Part shown: positions 23,673 through 32,591 of the stretch, piece after piece
Layout: each line of letters begins with the position of its first letter
Numbering within the stretch: position 1 is the first letter of the stretch
Source of the DNA: an uncultured Bacteroidales bacterium
GTDB taxonomy: Bacteria; Bacteroidota; Bacteroidia; Bacteroidales; UBA932
Direction of reading: 5' to 3'
Length of the DNA: 48,218 bases
Assembly (NCBI GenBank): GCA_905235535.1
Contig: CAJOLS010000008.1
Span: 1-48,218 of the forward strand
Notes under the pieces: generated by a model
Told to the model about the DNA's origin: nothing
The model's input: the letters and a program-made list of their open reading frames with translations, nothing else
Databases searched by the model: none
Translations under genes and position numbers: made by a program

Positions 23673-25105
23673 GAAAGCTAATCCCCATCCTGCTGTCCGG
23701 AGTCCTGCTTCTCTCGTCGTGCTCCGGGAACATACACCCTTCCGGAACCATCGGCAGCCTGCCGCCCTTGGAGCCGGACTACAGTTTTGTGACGGTTCCC
23801 CGCAATATAGCACCTCTCAATTTCTCCTATACCGGAAGCGAAGAATGCGCCCTCCAGGTAGAGGGACACACCCTTAGGGGCCGGGAGGGCCTGTTTTCCT
23901 TCCCGCTCCGCCTGTGGAAGGAGCTGATGACCCGGGACCAGGTGGAAATGACCGTCCTGGTGCGCCAGGAGGGGGAATGGAAAGCCTTCCAGCCCTTCAC
24001 CATTACCGTGAAGGAAGATATAGACCCCTACATATCTTACCGCCTCATCCCCCCCGGCTACCAGGGCTGGCAGAAGATGGGCATTTACCAGAGGGACCTG
24101 ACAAGCTATAAGCAAAGCGCCATCCTGTCCAACGACCTCACGGACGGAAACTGCATGAACTGCCACACCACCCTGGGCGGAGACCCGTCCAAAAGCGTTT
24201 TCCATGTAAGGGCGGCCCACGGAGGAACCATCCTGACAGACGGAAGCTCCATAGAAAAACTGAACACCCGGACGGACTCCACCATCAGCGCCCTGGTGTA
24301 CCCTTACTGGCACCCGTCCGGAGACTATATAGCCTTCTCCGTGAACAAAACCCTCCAGTCTTTCTACAACCACGGGGAAGACCGGATAGAAGTGTATGAC
24401 ATGGCTTCCGACGTGGTGGTGTATGACGTTCACGGCAAAGAAATTGCCTGGAGCCCCCTCACCAAGGGCAAAGACCATTTTGAGACTTTCCCCACCTTCT
24501 CCCCCGACGGCCAATGGCTGTACTTCTGTTCGGCCCGCGCCGTGGAGATGCCCAAAGACTTCAAGCAGGTGCGTTACGGCCTGTACCGCATTGCCTTCAA
24601 CGCCCGGGACATGAGCTTCGGGGACCGTCTGGAATGCCTCTACGACGCCCCGGCCGAAGGGTACAGCGTCTCTTTCCCCCGCATTTCACCGGACGGACGC
24701 TTCCTTTGCTTCACCCGCCACGGCTACGGCAATTTCTCCATCTGGCACAAGGATGCAGACCTTTGGATGATGGATTTGGAAACCCTGGAAAAATGGCCCT
24801 TGGAAGCCGCCAATTCCCCGGAAACGGACAGTTTCCACAGCTGGAGCGGCAACGGCCGATGGATGGTTTTCAGCAGCCGCCGGGGAGACGGCCTCTACAC
24901 CCGCCCGTACTTTACCTACATAGACGAGGAAGGCAAGGCTTCCAAGCCTTTCCTCCTGCCCCAGAAGAATCCCGGGGCATATTACAAACGCCTTATGGAC
25001 TCCTATAACCTGCCGGCCTTCCTGAAAGGGCCCATGAAAATGTCCAAACACAGGATTGTTTCCGAAATCAGGGAATCCTCTGGAGTGGACGTACAAGTGA
25101 AATAA
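23669..25105 (+). CDS. TolB-like beta-propeller lipoprotein with a CxxCH motif
   Basis: Exported 478-residue lipoprotein (lipobox LLLSSCSG). Residues about 20-140 form an N-terminal beta domain; a single c-type-heme-like motif CMNCH lies at residues 162-166 in DLTDGNCMNCHTTLGG; the remainder is a PD40/WD40-like propeller with repeated HPSGDYIAFS, SPDGQWLYFCS, SPDGRFLCFTRHG and NGRWMVFSSRR blades. The combination resembles PD40 proteins often labelled cytochrome c biosynthesis proteins in Bacteroidetes. One CxxCH could bind a covalent heme or be a plain structural or metal site; a distal Met or His ligand cannot be assigned by eye. Coupled to DUF6057 by a 4-base overlap and followed 10 bases later by GH31, so it is transcribed with glycan hydrolases. 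Confidence 0.82.
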   Translation: MRKLIPILLSGVLLLSSCSGNIHPSGTIGSLPPLEPDYSFVTVPRNIAPLNFSYTGSEECALQVEGHTLRGREGLFSFPLRLWKELMTRDQVEMTVLVRQEGEWKAFQPFTITVKEDIDPYISYRLIPPGYQGWQKMGIYQRDLTSYKQSAILSNDLTDGNCMNCHTTLGGDPSKSVFHVRAAHGGTILTDGSSIEKLNTRTDSTISALVYPYWHPSGDYIAFSVNKTLQSFYNHGEDRIEVYDMASDVVVYDVHGKEIAWSPLTKGKDHFETFPTFSPDGQWLYFCSARAVEMPKDFKQVRYGLYRIAFNARDMSFGDRLECLYDAPAEGYSVSFPRISPDGRFLCFTRHGYGNFSIWHKDADLWMMDLETLEKWPLEAANSPETDSFHSWSGNGRWMVFSSRRGDGLYTRPYFTYIDEEGKASKPFLLPQKNPGAYYKRLMDSYNLPAFLKGPMKMSKHRIVSEIRESSGVDVQVK

Positions 25106-25115
25106 ACTGTTTACC

Positions 25116-27500
25116 ATGATAAAAAGAACTACTCTGCTGGCAGCCCTGCTGCTTGTTTCCTGCCTGGGAGCCCTGGCCAACCCCATCCACCAGGTAAAAC
25201 TGGCCGACGGCACCACCGTGGGCATTGAAGTATGTGCCGATGGCATTTTCCACGTACAGATTTCTCCCGGCGGCACCTTCTCAGAAACCCTGATGACCCG
25301 TTACGGCATCACCCGCAGCGACTGGCCGGAAGTGGACTACACCCTGGAGCAGCAGGCCGGAGCCCATGTCTTCCAGAGCGCCAAAGCCTGCCTCACCCTT
25401 TCCCAGGAGGGCGTTATCACCCTCAAGGACGCGGAAGGGAAGACCATCGTCCGCCAAATCTGCTTCCTGAGGCCGGGAAGCGCCCCGGTAAAGGTTTTGG
25501 CCGATGCCGTGAACCAGAAATTCGCAGACCTCTTCGTGCCCGTGAACAACGGCATCATCGGAGACGATGAGGGCAAGCTTTCGGGAGGCGCCCGGCTGGA
25601 CGCCGGAAACCCCGAAGTGGCCAGCGGCCTCTCCCTGACCATGGAAGACGGAGAGCGTTTTTACGGAGGCGGCAGCACCTCCCGGGAGCACATCCAGCAC
25701 CGCGGGGAGCTGCTGAGGATGTGGACCACCTACCAGCACACGGAGATTCCCATGCCCTTCATGATGAGCTCCCGCGGCTGGGGCATCTTCAACAACACCT
25801 CCCGCAAATGCCATTTTGACGTAGGGTACACCAACCCGGACGCCTTCAACATTTACAACACCTTCCCCGAGGCCGATTTCTACCTCATGCTGGGAACGGA
25901 CATGCCTTCCATCCTCAACCTCTACACCCAAATCACCGGCCGAAGCTATGTACTTCCCCGCTGGGCGTACGGCTTTGCCTTCGGCCCCAATATGAGGGAA
26001 GACCAGTGGGCCATCCTGAACGACGCCGCGCACTTCCGCGAGATGGGCGTTCCCGTAGATCTTTTCTGGCTGGAGCCTCAGTGGATGGCCAAGCGCTACG
26101 ACTTCTCCACCAAGAAATCCTGGAACTACGACCGTTTCTCCCCGGAGCCGTACTGGGTGCAGGACCAGATGCCCAAGAAATACTATCCCCGCCTGTTTGT
26201 GGGCAAGCTCAACAGCATGGGCATCCGCCTGGGCCTGTGGCTGTGCGAGGAATACGACGCCAGCATCATTGAGGAAGACCTCATTGCCGTGCGCGAAGGA
26301 AGGGACACTTCCGGCCTGGAACACTGGCCGGACCACCTCACCACCTTCATGGACATGGGCGTGGCCGGTTTCAAGCTGGATCCCGCCCGCACCATCGACG
26401 CCCATCCCACCTGGAGCTACCACAACGGCCGGGGAGACGACGAGATGCACAACATCAGCCAGGTGCTCATGCCCAAGCAGATTGCCCAGATGACGCGCCG
26501 CCACACCGGCAAGCGCAGCTGGCACCACTACTGCGGCGGCTGGGCCGGCAGCCAGCACTGGAGCGCCGCCAACAGCGGAGACAACGGCGGCGGAATAGTG
26601 GCCCTCTTCGACCAGCACAACCTGGGCAATTCCGGCTTCATGAACATGAGCTGCGACGTGATGAGCGTCCCCCGCGAGCAGGAAATGCCCGGCCTCCACT
26701 TCGGCGTCTTCCTCCCCTGGCTGCAGGTGAACAGCTGGTTCAGCATGATGCAGCCCTTCTATTACCACGGCGTGGAGAAGGAAATGTACAAGTTCTATAT
26801 CGGCCTGCGCTACTCCTTCATTCCCTATATCTATTCCAATGCCCTGGAAGGCATGCTTACCGGTATGCCCATGGTGCGTTCCATGCCCCTGGAATTCCCC
26901 GAAGACCGCAACTGCGACGACATGGTGTTCCAGTACATGTTTGGCAGGCAGTACTGCGTAAGTGCCTTCTCCAACGACATTTACCTGCCGGCCGGGGAGT
27001 GGATCAACGTGTGGACGGGAGAACTGGTGGAAAGCCGCGGGGAAACCATTTCCCGGGAACTTCCCCACAACCGGGCCGGACAGCTTTTTGTGCGCAACGG
27101 AGCCATCGTCCCCACCCGTCCGGTGGTGGATTTCATTGGCACGGAGCCCCAGAAAGACATTATCCTGAAGGTATATCCCCACGGGAATACCAGCTTTACC
27201 ATGTATGACGACGACGGAGAAAGCTATGCCTACGAAGACGGCGCCGTCTGCTCCACCCTCTTTGAATGCCGGGAAAACGGCAAGAGCATACACGTCACCG
27301 TGAACCCGGTGGAAGGCAGCTACGAAGGCCTGCCGGACAGCCGCAACTACAGCTTTGAGCTGCGCTGCACCTCCAAGCCCCGGAAGGTGAGCCTGAACGG
27401 CACGCCCGTCAAGGACTGGAGCTGGGAGAACAACACCCTTCAGGTGAATGCCGGAGAAACTTCCATCACCCAAACCCTTACGCTTACCGTACAGTTATAA
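25116..27500 (+). CDS. GH31 alpha-glycosidase, exported
   Basis: Exported exo-acting retaining alpha-glycosidase of family GH31 (alpha-glucosidase, alpha-xylosidase or relative), 794 residues. The signal peptide (ALLLVSCLGALA) could be a signal peptidase I or lipoprotein type, as VSC fits a lipobox. An N-terminal beta-sandwich with YGGGSTSREHIQHRG precedes the (beta/alpha)8 barrel: VLPRWAYGFAFGPNMREDQWA, then GVAGFKLDPARTID with Asp422 as probable nucleophile, and NSGDNGGG with Asp489 as probable acid/base. The C-terminal sandwiches include NVWTGELVESRGE and YDDDGESYAYEDGA. The nucleophile motif KLDPAR departs from the classic WxDMNE, placing it in a divergent subgroup whose substrate I cannot fix. 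Its TAA shares a base with the GH3 ATG (TAATG). Confidence 0.93.
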   Translation: MIKRTTLLAALLLVSCLGALANPIHQVKLADGTTVGIEVCADGIFHVQISPGGTFSETLMTRYGITRSDWPEVDYTLEQQAGAHVFQSAKACLTLSQEGVITLKDAEGKTIVRQICFLRPGSAPVKVLADAVNQKFADLFVPVNNGIIGDDEGKLSGGARLDAGNPEVASGLSLTMEDGERFYGGGSTSREHIQHRGELLRMWTTYQHTEIPMPFMMSSRGWGIFNNTSRKCHFDVGYTNPDAFNIYNTFPEADFYLMLGTDMPSILNLYTQITGRSYVLPRWAYGFAFGPNMREDQWAILNDAAHFREMGVPVDLFWLEPQWMAKRYDFSTKKSWNYDRFSPEPYWVQDQMPKKYYPRLFVGKLNSMGIRLGLWLCEEYDASIIEEDLIAVREGRDTSGLEHWPDHLTTFMDMGVAGFKLDPARTIDAHPTWSYHNGRGDDEMHNISQVLMPKQIAQMTRRHTGKRSWHHYCGGWAGSQHWSAANSGDNGGGIVALFDQHNLGNSGFMNMSCDVMSVPREQEMPGLHFGVFLPWLQVNSWFSMMQPFYYHGVEKEMYKFYIGLRYSFIPYIYSNALEGMLTGMPMVRSMPLEFPEDRNCDDMVFQYMFGRQYCVSAFSNDIYLPAGEWINVWTGELVESRGETISRELPHNRAGQLFVRNGAIVPTRPVVDFIGTEPQKDIILKVYPHGNTSFTMYDDDGESYAYEDGAVCSTLFECRENGKSIHVTVNPVEGSYEGLPDSRNYSFELRCTSKPRKVSLNGTPVKDWSWENNTLQVNAGETSITQTLTLTVQL

Positions 27501-29779
27501 TGAAAAAAGCCCTTCTCTTTGCCGCCTTCCTTGCCCTCGCCTCCTGTGCGGCCGGGGACTGGCGGGATGCATCCCTCCCCGCCGGAAAGAGGGCCTCTCT
27601 CCTGCTGAAGGAGATGACGCTGGAAGAAAAAATCGGCCAGATGTGCCAGTACGTGGGTCCCTGCTATGTTCCGCCGGACCAGGGGTCTCCATATAAGAAT
27701 ATAGACGCATCCGACGAGAATCTGGGCAATCCCCAGCTGGCCCGTCGCATCCGGGAAGGAAAGGTGGGGGCGTTCCTGCACGTGCTCACCGGAGAAGAGG
27801 CGCACCAGTTGCAGGTGATGGCCGCCGAATCCCGCCTGGGCATTCCCCTGCTGCTGGGCATTGACGCCATACACGGCAACGGCCTAAGGATGGGCTGCAC
27901 GGTGTATCCCGGTAACATCGGCCTTGCCTCTACCTTCCGTCCGGAACTGATGGAGAAGATTGGGGCCGAAACGGCCGAGGAAATGCGCCAGACCGGCATG
28001 TACTGGACTTTTGCACCCAACCTGGACGTGGCCCGCGACGCCCGCTGGGGCCGCATGGGAGAATGCTTCGGGGAAGACCCCTGGCTGGTGGCCCAGATGG
28101 GAAAATATGAAATCTGGGGCCTGCAGGGCCGGGACGGCAAGTTCTCCGAAGGGAAAGTGCTGGCCTGCGCCAAGCATCTGATTGGCGGCGGAGAACCCGC
28201 CGGAGGCCTCAACGCCGCCCCCATGGACATGAGCGAGCGCAAGATGCGGGAACTGTACCTCCCGCCCTTCGAAGCGGCCGTGAAGGAAGCCGGTGTGGCC
28301 ACGGTAATGACCGCCCACAACGAGCTCAACGGCGTTCCCTGCCACGCCAACAAGTGGCTGGTAGAGGATGTCCTGAGAAAGGAAATGGGCTTCGAGGGCT
28401 TTGTGGTAAGTGACTGGATGGACATCGAGCGCCTGCACAGCATGCACCACCTGGTTCCCAGCGAAGAGGAGGCTTTCCTGGTCTCCGTGGAATCCGGAAT
28501 TGACATGCACATGCAGGGAGACCATTACTTCGAATCTGTACTGCAAGGGGTTCGGAGCGGCCGCATCCCGGAAAAGCGGATTGACGAGGCCGCCCGGAAA
28601 ATCCTTACCGCCAAGTTTGCCCTGGGCCTGTTTGAAGAGCCCGTTCCTCCCCTCCCCACGGAGAGAGGCTTTGCCGGAAATGCCCGGCACAGGCAAACCG
28701 CTCTGGAAGCGGCCCGCGAAAGCATCGTCCTTCTCAAGAACGACGGCATCCTGCCCCTCAAAAACTACGGCCGCATCTTCCTCTGCGGGCCCAATGCCAA
28801 CAGCCAGACCCAGTTGGGAGACTGGGTGGTTCCCCAGGCCGATGAAGACGTAGTCACCGTGTTCGAAGGCCTGCAGGAAGCCTTCCCGGAAGCCCGCATA
28901 GACACCCTTTTCTTCGGAGGGCGCGTGACGGGAGTGGACCAGGCCGGACTGACAAAGGCATCGGCCCTGGCCCGTCTGGCCGACATCAATATCCTCGTCC
29001 TCGGAGACAATTCCCAGCGCTATTCATCCTACGGCCGCACCTGCGGAGAGAACTGCGACCGGGACAACATAGACCTTCCCGGACGTCAGCAGGAGCTGCT
29101 GGAGGCGGTGGCGGCATCGGGCCGTCCCACTATCCTGCTCCTGATGAGCGGCCGCGCCCTGGGTGTGGAATGGGCGGCGGAAAGCCCTTCCGTCCGGGCC
29201 ATCCTCAATGTCTGGGAGCCCGGCCAGATGGGAGGAACGGCCATCGCCGAAATCCTGACGGGGGCCGTGAACCCTTCCGGCAAGCTTCCCGTCACCATTC
29301 CCCGCAACGTGGGCCAGATCCAGTGCGTGTACAACCACAAGCACTCCCAGTATTCCCGCCACTTTGCCCTGGCCGAACAGGGGCCGTTGTACCCCTTTGG
29401 CATGGGCCTCAGCTATACCCGCTTCGAATACGGACAACCGCAGCTTTCCAAGAGCGTGATTAACGCCGGTGAAAGCGTACAGCTCACCGTGGAGCTCACA
29501 AACGCCGGCCCCTGCGACGGCGCAGAGGCCGCGCAGCTCTACATCCGGGACGAATACGGTTCTGTTACCCGTCCCGTGAAAGAGCTGAAGGCCGTGCAGA
29601 AACCTTTCCTGAAGGCCGGGGAAAGCACCACGCTGGTATTTGAGATAACCCCCGCCATGCTGGCCTGCTGGGGGGCAAAAGAAAAATGGGAAGTGGAACC
29701 CGGTGAATTCACCATCATGATTGGTTCCACTTCCGCAGATGAAGATTTGCAAACTGTCTCTCTGACCGTCAATACATGA
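27500..29779 (+). CDS. GH3 beta-glycosidase lipoprotein
   Basis: Exported beta-glucosidase/beta-xylosidase-type enzyme, 759 residues, with lipobox LALASC. The domains are the usual GH3 set: an N-terminal barrel (MTLEEKIGQMCQY; IPLLLGIDAIHG; PNLDVARDARWGRMGECFGEDP; CAKHLIGGGEP; MTAHNELNGVPCHAN; GFVVSDWMDI with nucleophile Asp305), the alpha/beta sandwich (RESIVLLKNDGILPL; GDNSQRYSSYGRTCGENCDRDNIDLPG) and a C-terminal fibronectin-III-like domain (YTRFEYG; VELTNAGPCDGAEAAQLYI). It ends the plus-strand cassette and overlaps the convergent GH106 gene by 11 bases. Together with GH31 it would trim glucose or xylose from oligosaccharides; the exact linkage is not readable from sequence. Confidence 0.95.
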   Translation: MKKALLFAAFLALASCAAGDWRDASLPAGKRASLLLKEMTLEEKIGQMCQYVGPCYVPPDQGSPYKNIDASDENLGNPQLARRIREGKVGAFLHVLTGEEAHQLQVMAAESRLGIPLLLGIDAIHGNGLRMGCTVYPGNIGLASTFRPELMEKIGAETAEEMRQTGMYWTFAPNLDVARDARWGRMGECFGEDPWLVAQMGKYEIWGLQGRDGKFSEGKVLACAKHLIGGGEPAGGLNAAPMDMSERKMRELYLPPFEAAVKEAGVATVMTAHNELNGVPCHANKWLVEDVLRKEMGFEGFVVSDWMDIERLHSMHHLVPSEEEAFLVSVESGIDMHMQGDHYFESVLQGVRSGRIPEKRIDEAARKILTAKFALGLFEEPVPPLPTERGFAGNARHRQTALEAARESIVLLKNDGILPLKNYGRIFLCGPNANSQTQLGDWVVPQADEDVVTVFEGLQEAFPEARIDTLFFGGRVTGVDQAGLTKASALARLADINILVLGDNSQRYSSYGRTCGENCDRDNIDLPGRQQELLEAVAASGRPTILLLMSGRALGVEWAAESPSVRAILNVWEPGQMGGTAIAEILTGAVNPSGKLPVTIPRNVGQIQCVYNHKHSQYSRHFALAEQGPLYPFGMGLSYTRFEYGQPQLSKSVINAGESVQLTVELTNAGPCDGAEAAQLYIRDEYGSVTRPVKELKAVQKPFLKAGESTTLVFEITPAMLACWGAKEKWEVEPGEFTIMIGSTSADEDLQTVSLTVNT

Positions 29780-32591
29780 CCACCGGTCCTATGAGGCCGG
29801 CCGGTATGAGCGGCGTATTCCTGCGCAGGATAAAGCGCTGAACCACCCGGTTGTCCGGAAGCGTCTGCAAGTAATTGCTCATCAGGGTGGTAACCTTCAC
29901 CTCAAGGGTGTTGGCACCCGGTTTCAAAAGCCCGTCCACTTCCAGTACGGCATTCCCGTACCAGTGAAGGCCGGCGGGTTTTCCGTTGATGGCAACCTCG
30001 GCTATATAGCCCACCTTCCCCAGGTTCAGGTAACGGGGCATCTTGCCGGAAGGAAGGTCCACATCGGCCGTGTAGGTGACTACGCCCATGAAATTCTGGT
30101 AGGCGGGAAGGTCTTTCAGGTCTGAGAGCGTATCCATCACGGCGGGCGGGACATCCGGCACTTCGGGGTTCTGGAAGCTCACCTTCCAGTTTCTCACCTC
30201 TATGCCTCCGGTAGAAACCTGGGGGGCCTTCCATTCGGGAGCCTTGCCGCCCATCTTGTTGAACATGAACACAAAGCTCTCGGAAGGGCCAAAATCAAAG
30301 TGGAGCTTTCCGTCGGCCGGAATCTTCAGGGAATAACGCTTCCCGGTGGCCGGGTCGTACAGCCAGGCCTTGCGGCCACGGGTGACGCTGGCCGGGAAGG
30401 TGATGTCCGTGCTCTTGCCTTCCACACGGCTGGCGTTCACAAAGAGGAAGAAGTTGCTGCCGTCGTCCATCACATAGCGGTTCTGGAGCAGGAAGCGGTC
30501 CGGCTGGGAAAGGGTGAGGGTGTGCGGCAGGGAATACTGCTGCATGATATCTGCATACCACTCCAGGAAGCGGTTGTCCTCGGGTTTGGGCAACAGGACA
30601 AAGCGTCCGGTCTTTTCCAGTTCCTTCACAATCTCTGCCACACGGGCGTTGCGGGCGTCGGCATCGGCCATTCCCACAGACTTCTCCGGATAGGTTTCTA
30701 TGCAAAAGACACGGCCGCCGCCCAGGACAAACTCCCGGATTTTCTCCATGGCTTCCACCGTGGTTCCCCTCACCTCCACGGTGAAGAGCACACTGTATTC
30801 CTTGGGACCGTAGCAAAGTTTTCCATTTTTCACGGTAGCGCCCTCCAGGATGCGTTCAGAGACATAATCGGCCCCGCCGCCGTTCTTGTGAATGGCTTCC
30901 CATACCAGGGAGGTGTAGGGCACATTCAGCTTCACGGGAAAGGGCTCCGTCTGCACGCCCATGGTGGACCAGAGGTCTGCATTGGCGGGGAGGATGGCCA
31001 TGTCCGTGTACATATCGGCATTCCTCACCAGCGCACCCATGCGGGCCCGGTAGTCGTTCAGGAGCTTGAAGTAAGGCCACCAGGTGTTTTTCTCGTTGTA
31101 GTAGCTTCCGTAGCGCACCCAGCCCGGGAAGGGAGCTTCCTTGGGCGAGTAATTGAACCCGTGCCACACGGAATGGGTGATGCCGGAGATGCACGTCATG
31201 TCGGACCCCACTTTCAAGTATTCCAGCGAGGTGGAGAATACATTATAAGTATTGGTCATCTCCTCGGCACTTACCAGGCGCTTCCCCTGCAAGTGGGCGG
31301 CCGACGAAACATACTTGTCAATCATGGTGTAGGCCCTGCCGCGGCGGTAGTCCTGGTCTCCCATTTCCTCTCCCACCACGTGGCGCAGCCAGTTGGTGGT
31401 CCAGGACTCCCCTTCCGGAATGTCCACAGTCATGGAAGTCTCCAGCGGGAAAAATCCGCAGCCATAGGCCTGGGCGCGGGCTTTCACCCCATGTTCGTTG
31501 CACCATTCGCGGTACACCCGGAAGAAGCGCTCTTCCAGCAGCTCGGCCTTGGTGAGTTCGAAATCGTAGCGGGCGCGGTTCACCTGGTCCTGGAACTTTT
31601 CTCCCTTGGCGCAGCCGTAGTTGAAGTTCTCCACTTCTCCCAGGCGGCGCAGCTTGAACATGGTGAAGGGCAGCCAGGGCAGGATGTCATAGCCGCGGCG
31701 GCGGCGGAACTCATAGGCAAAATCGGCCGTCCAGTTGGCTCCCTCCAGTTCCATGCTGTCCACAAAGAACGCGCGAAGATACTGGGACAGGGGGCCGAAA
31801 CGGGCTTCCAGCTTATTGGACATGCCATCCAGGTATTTCCTTACGGCAGCGGCATTCATGTGGTCCAGGATGGGACCGGCGGCGCCCGGGGCGCCGTTGA
31901 TGACACTGGCGAAGGAATTGTACTTGACCATGTAATACACCTGCCATCTGCCCTCCGGAACTTCCATGGTAAGGAGGCCGTCCTTCACCAGGGAGGTAAT
32001 GTCCCGGGCCTCGGAAAGGTCGTTGATGGGGTCCGGCACCAGGAGCACTTTCAACAGCTCCGGGGTGCGGCTGGGATGGGGCGTGGTGGCCTTGGGATCC
32101 AGTTCCTTATATACATGGAAGAGGGACTGGTCGTAGAGGGTGCCCGCCTTGGCCGTGGTGTCGCAGTACGTGAGGATGACGGAAGCCCTTTCCTCGCGGG
32201 GAAGGGATTCGGCCCCGAAAGGCCAGCCGGAACCCACGATGAGGTCGCAGGTCATGCCCAGCTTTTTGGCCTCGTCAAAGGCCACCGCCAGCATGTCAAT
32301 CCATTCGTCGCTGAGCCAGGTGAGCGAAGGAAGCTGCAAATCGTCCACTCCTTCCTTGCCGGGGTATGCCACCGGGTTAATCTCCACACCGGCAATGCCC
32401 GCTTCTTTCAGGAGGTTCAGCTCCCGGCGGATTTCGCTTTCCTGCACCTTGTCTCCGTTCCACCACCAGCGAACATAAGGCCGATAGGCGTCATCGGGGT
32501 TCTGGAAAGCCTCCCAGACTTTCTTGGAGTTGTCACCGAAAAGGGGCAGGCATGCCATTGCAGCAGCCAGGGTAATCAGGATTCTTTTCAT
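29769..32591 (-). CDS. GH106-like alpha-L-rhamnosidase
   Basis: Exported 940-residue hydrolase of the Glyco_hydro_106 type, which removes alpha-L-rhamnose from plant polysaccharides such as rhamnogalacturonans. After a signal peptide (ITLAAAMACLPLFG) comes the family opening FQNPDDAYRPYVRWWWNGDKVQESEIRRELNLLKEAGIAGVEI, then the catalytic barrel with GMTCDLIVGSGWPFGAESLP, RAFFVDSMELEGANWT and ARAQAYGCGFFPLETSMTVDIPEGE, and C-terminal beta-sandwiches ending in a GH2-like sugar-binding module (YLNLGKVGYIAEVAINGKPAGLHW). It is the last gene of the eight-gene minus operon, overlapping the ADP-ribosylglycohydrolase-fold gene by 4 bases (ATGA). Related proteins annotated only as glycosyl hydrolase exist, so alpha-L-rhamnosidase is the likely but not certain activity. 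Confidence 0.88.
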   Translation of the reverse strand: MKRILITLAAAMACLPLFGDNSKKVWEAFQNPDDAYRPYVRWWWNGDKVQESEIRRELNLLKEAGIAGVEINPVAYPGKEGVDDLQLPSLTWLSDEWIDMLAVAFDEAKKLGMTCDLIVGSGWPFGAESLPREERASVILTYCDTTAKAGTLYDQSLFHVYKELDPKATTPHPSRTPELLKVLLVPDPINDLSEARDITSLVKDGLLTMEVPEGRWQVYYMVKYNSFASVINGAPGAAGPILDHMNAAAVRKYLDGMSNKLEARFGPLSQYLRAFFVDSMELEGANWTADFAYEFRRRRGYDILPWLPFTMFKLRRLGEVENFNYGCAKGEKFQDQVNRARYDFELTKAELLEERFFRVYREWCNEHGVKARAQAYGCGFFPLETSMTVDIPEGESWTTNWLRHVVGEEMGDQDYRRGRAYTMIDKYVSSAAHLQGKRLVSAEEMTNTYNVFSTSLEYLKVGSDMTCISGITHSVWHGFNYSPKEAPFPGWVRYGSYYNEKNTWWPYFKLLNDYRARMGALVRNADMYTDMAILPANADLWSTMGVQTEPFPVKLNVPYTSLVWEAIHKNGGGADYVSERILEGATVKNGKLCYGPKEYSVLFTVEVRGTTVEAMEKIREFVLGGGRVFCIETYPEKSVGMADADARNARVAEIVKELEKTGRFVLLPKPEDNRFLEWYADIMQQYSLPHTLTLSQPDRFLLQNRYVMDDGSNFFLFVNASRVEGKSTDITFPASVTRGRKAWLYDPATGKRYSLKIPADGKLHFDFGPSESFVFMFNKMGGKAPEWKAPQVSTGGIEVRNWKVSFQNPEVPDVPPAVMDTLSDLKDLPAYQNFMGVVTYTADVDLPSGKMPRYLNLGKVGYIAEVAINGKPAGLHWYGNAVLEVDGLLKPGANTLEVKVTTLMSNYLQTLPDNRVVQRFILRRNTPLIPAGLIGPVVMY

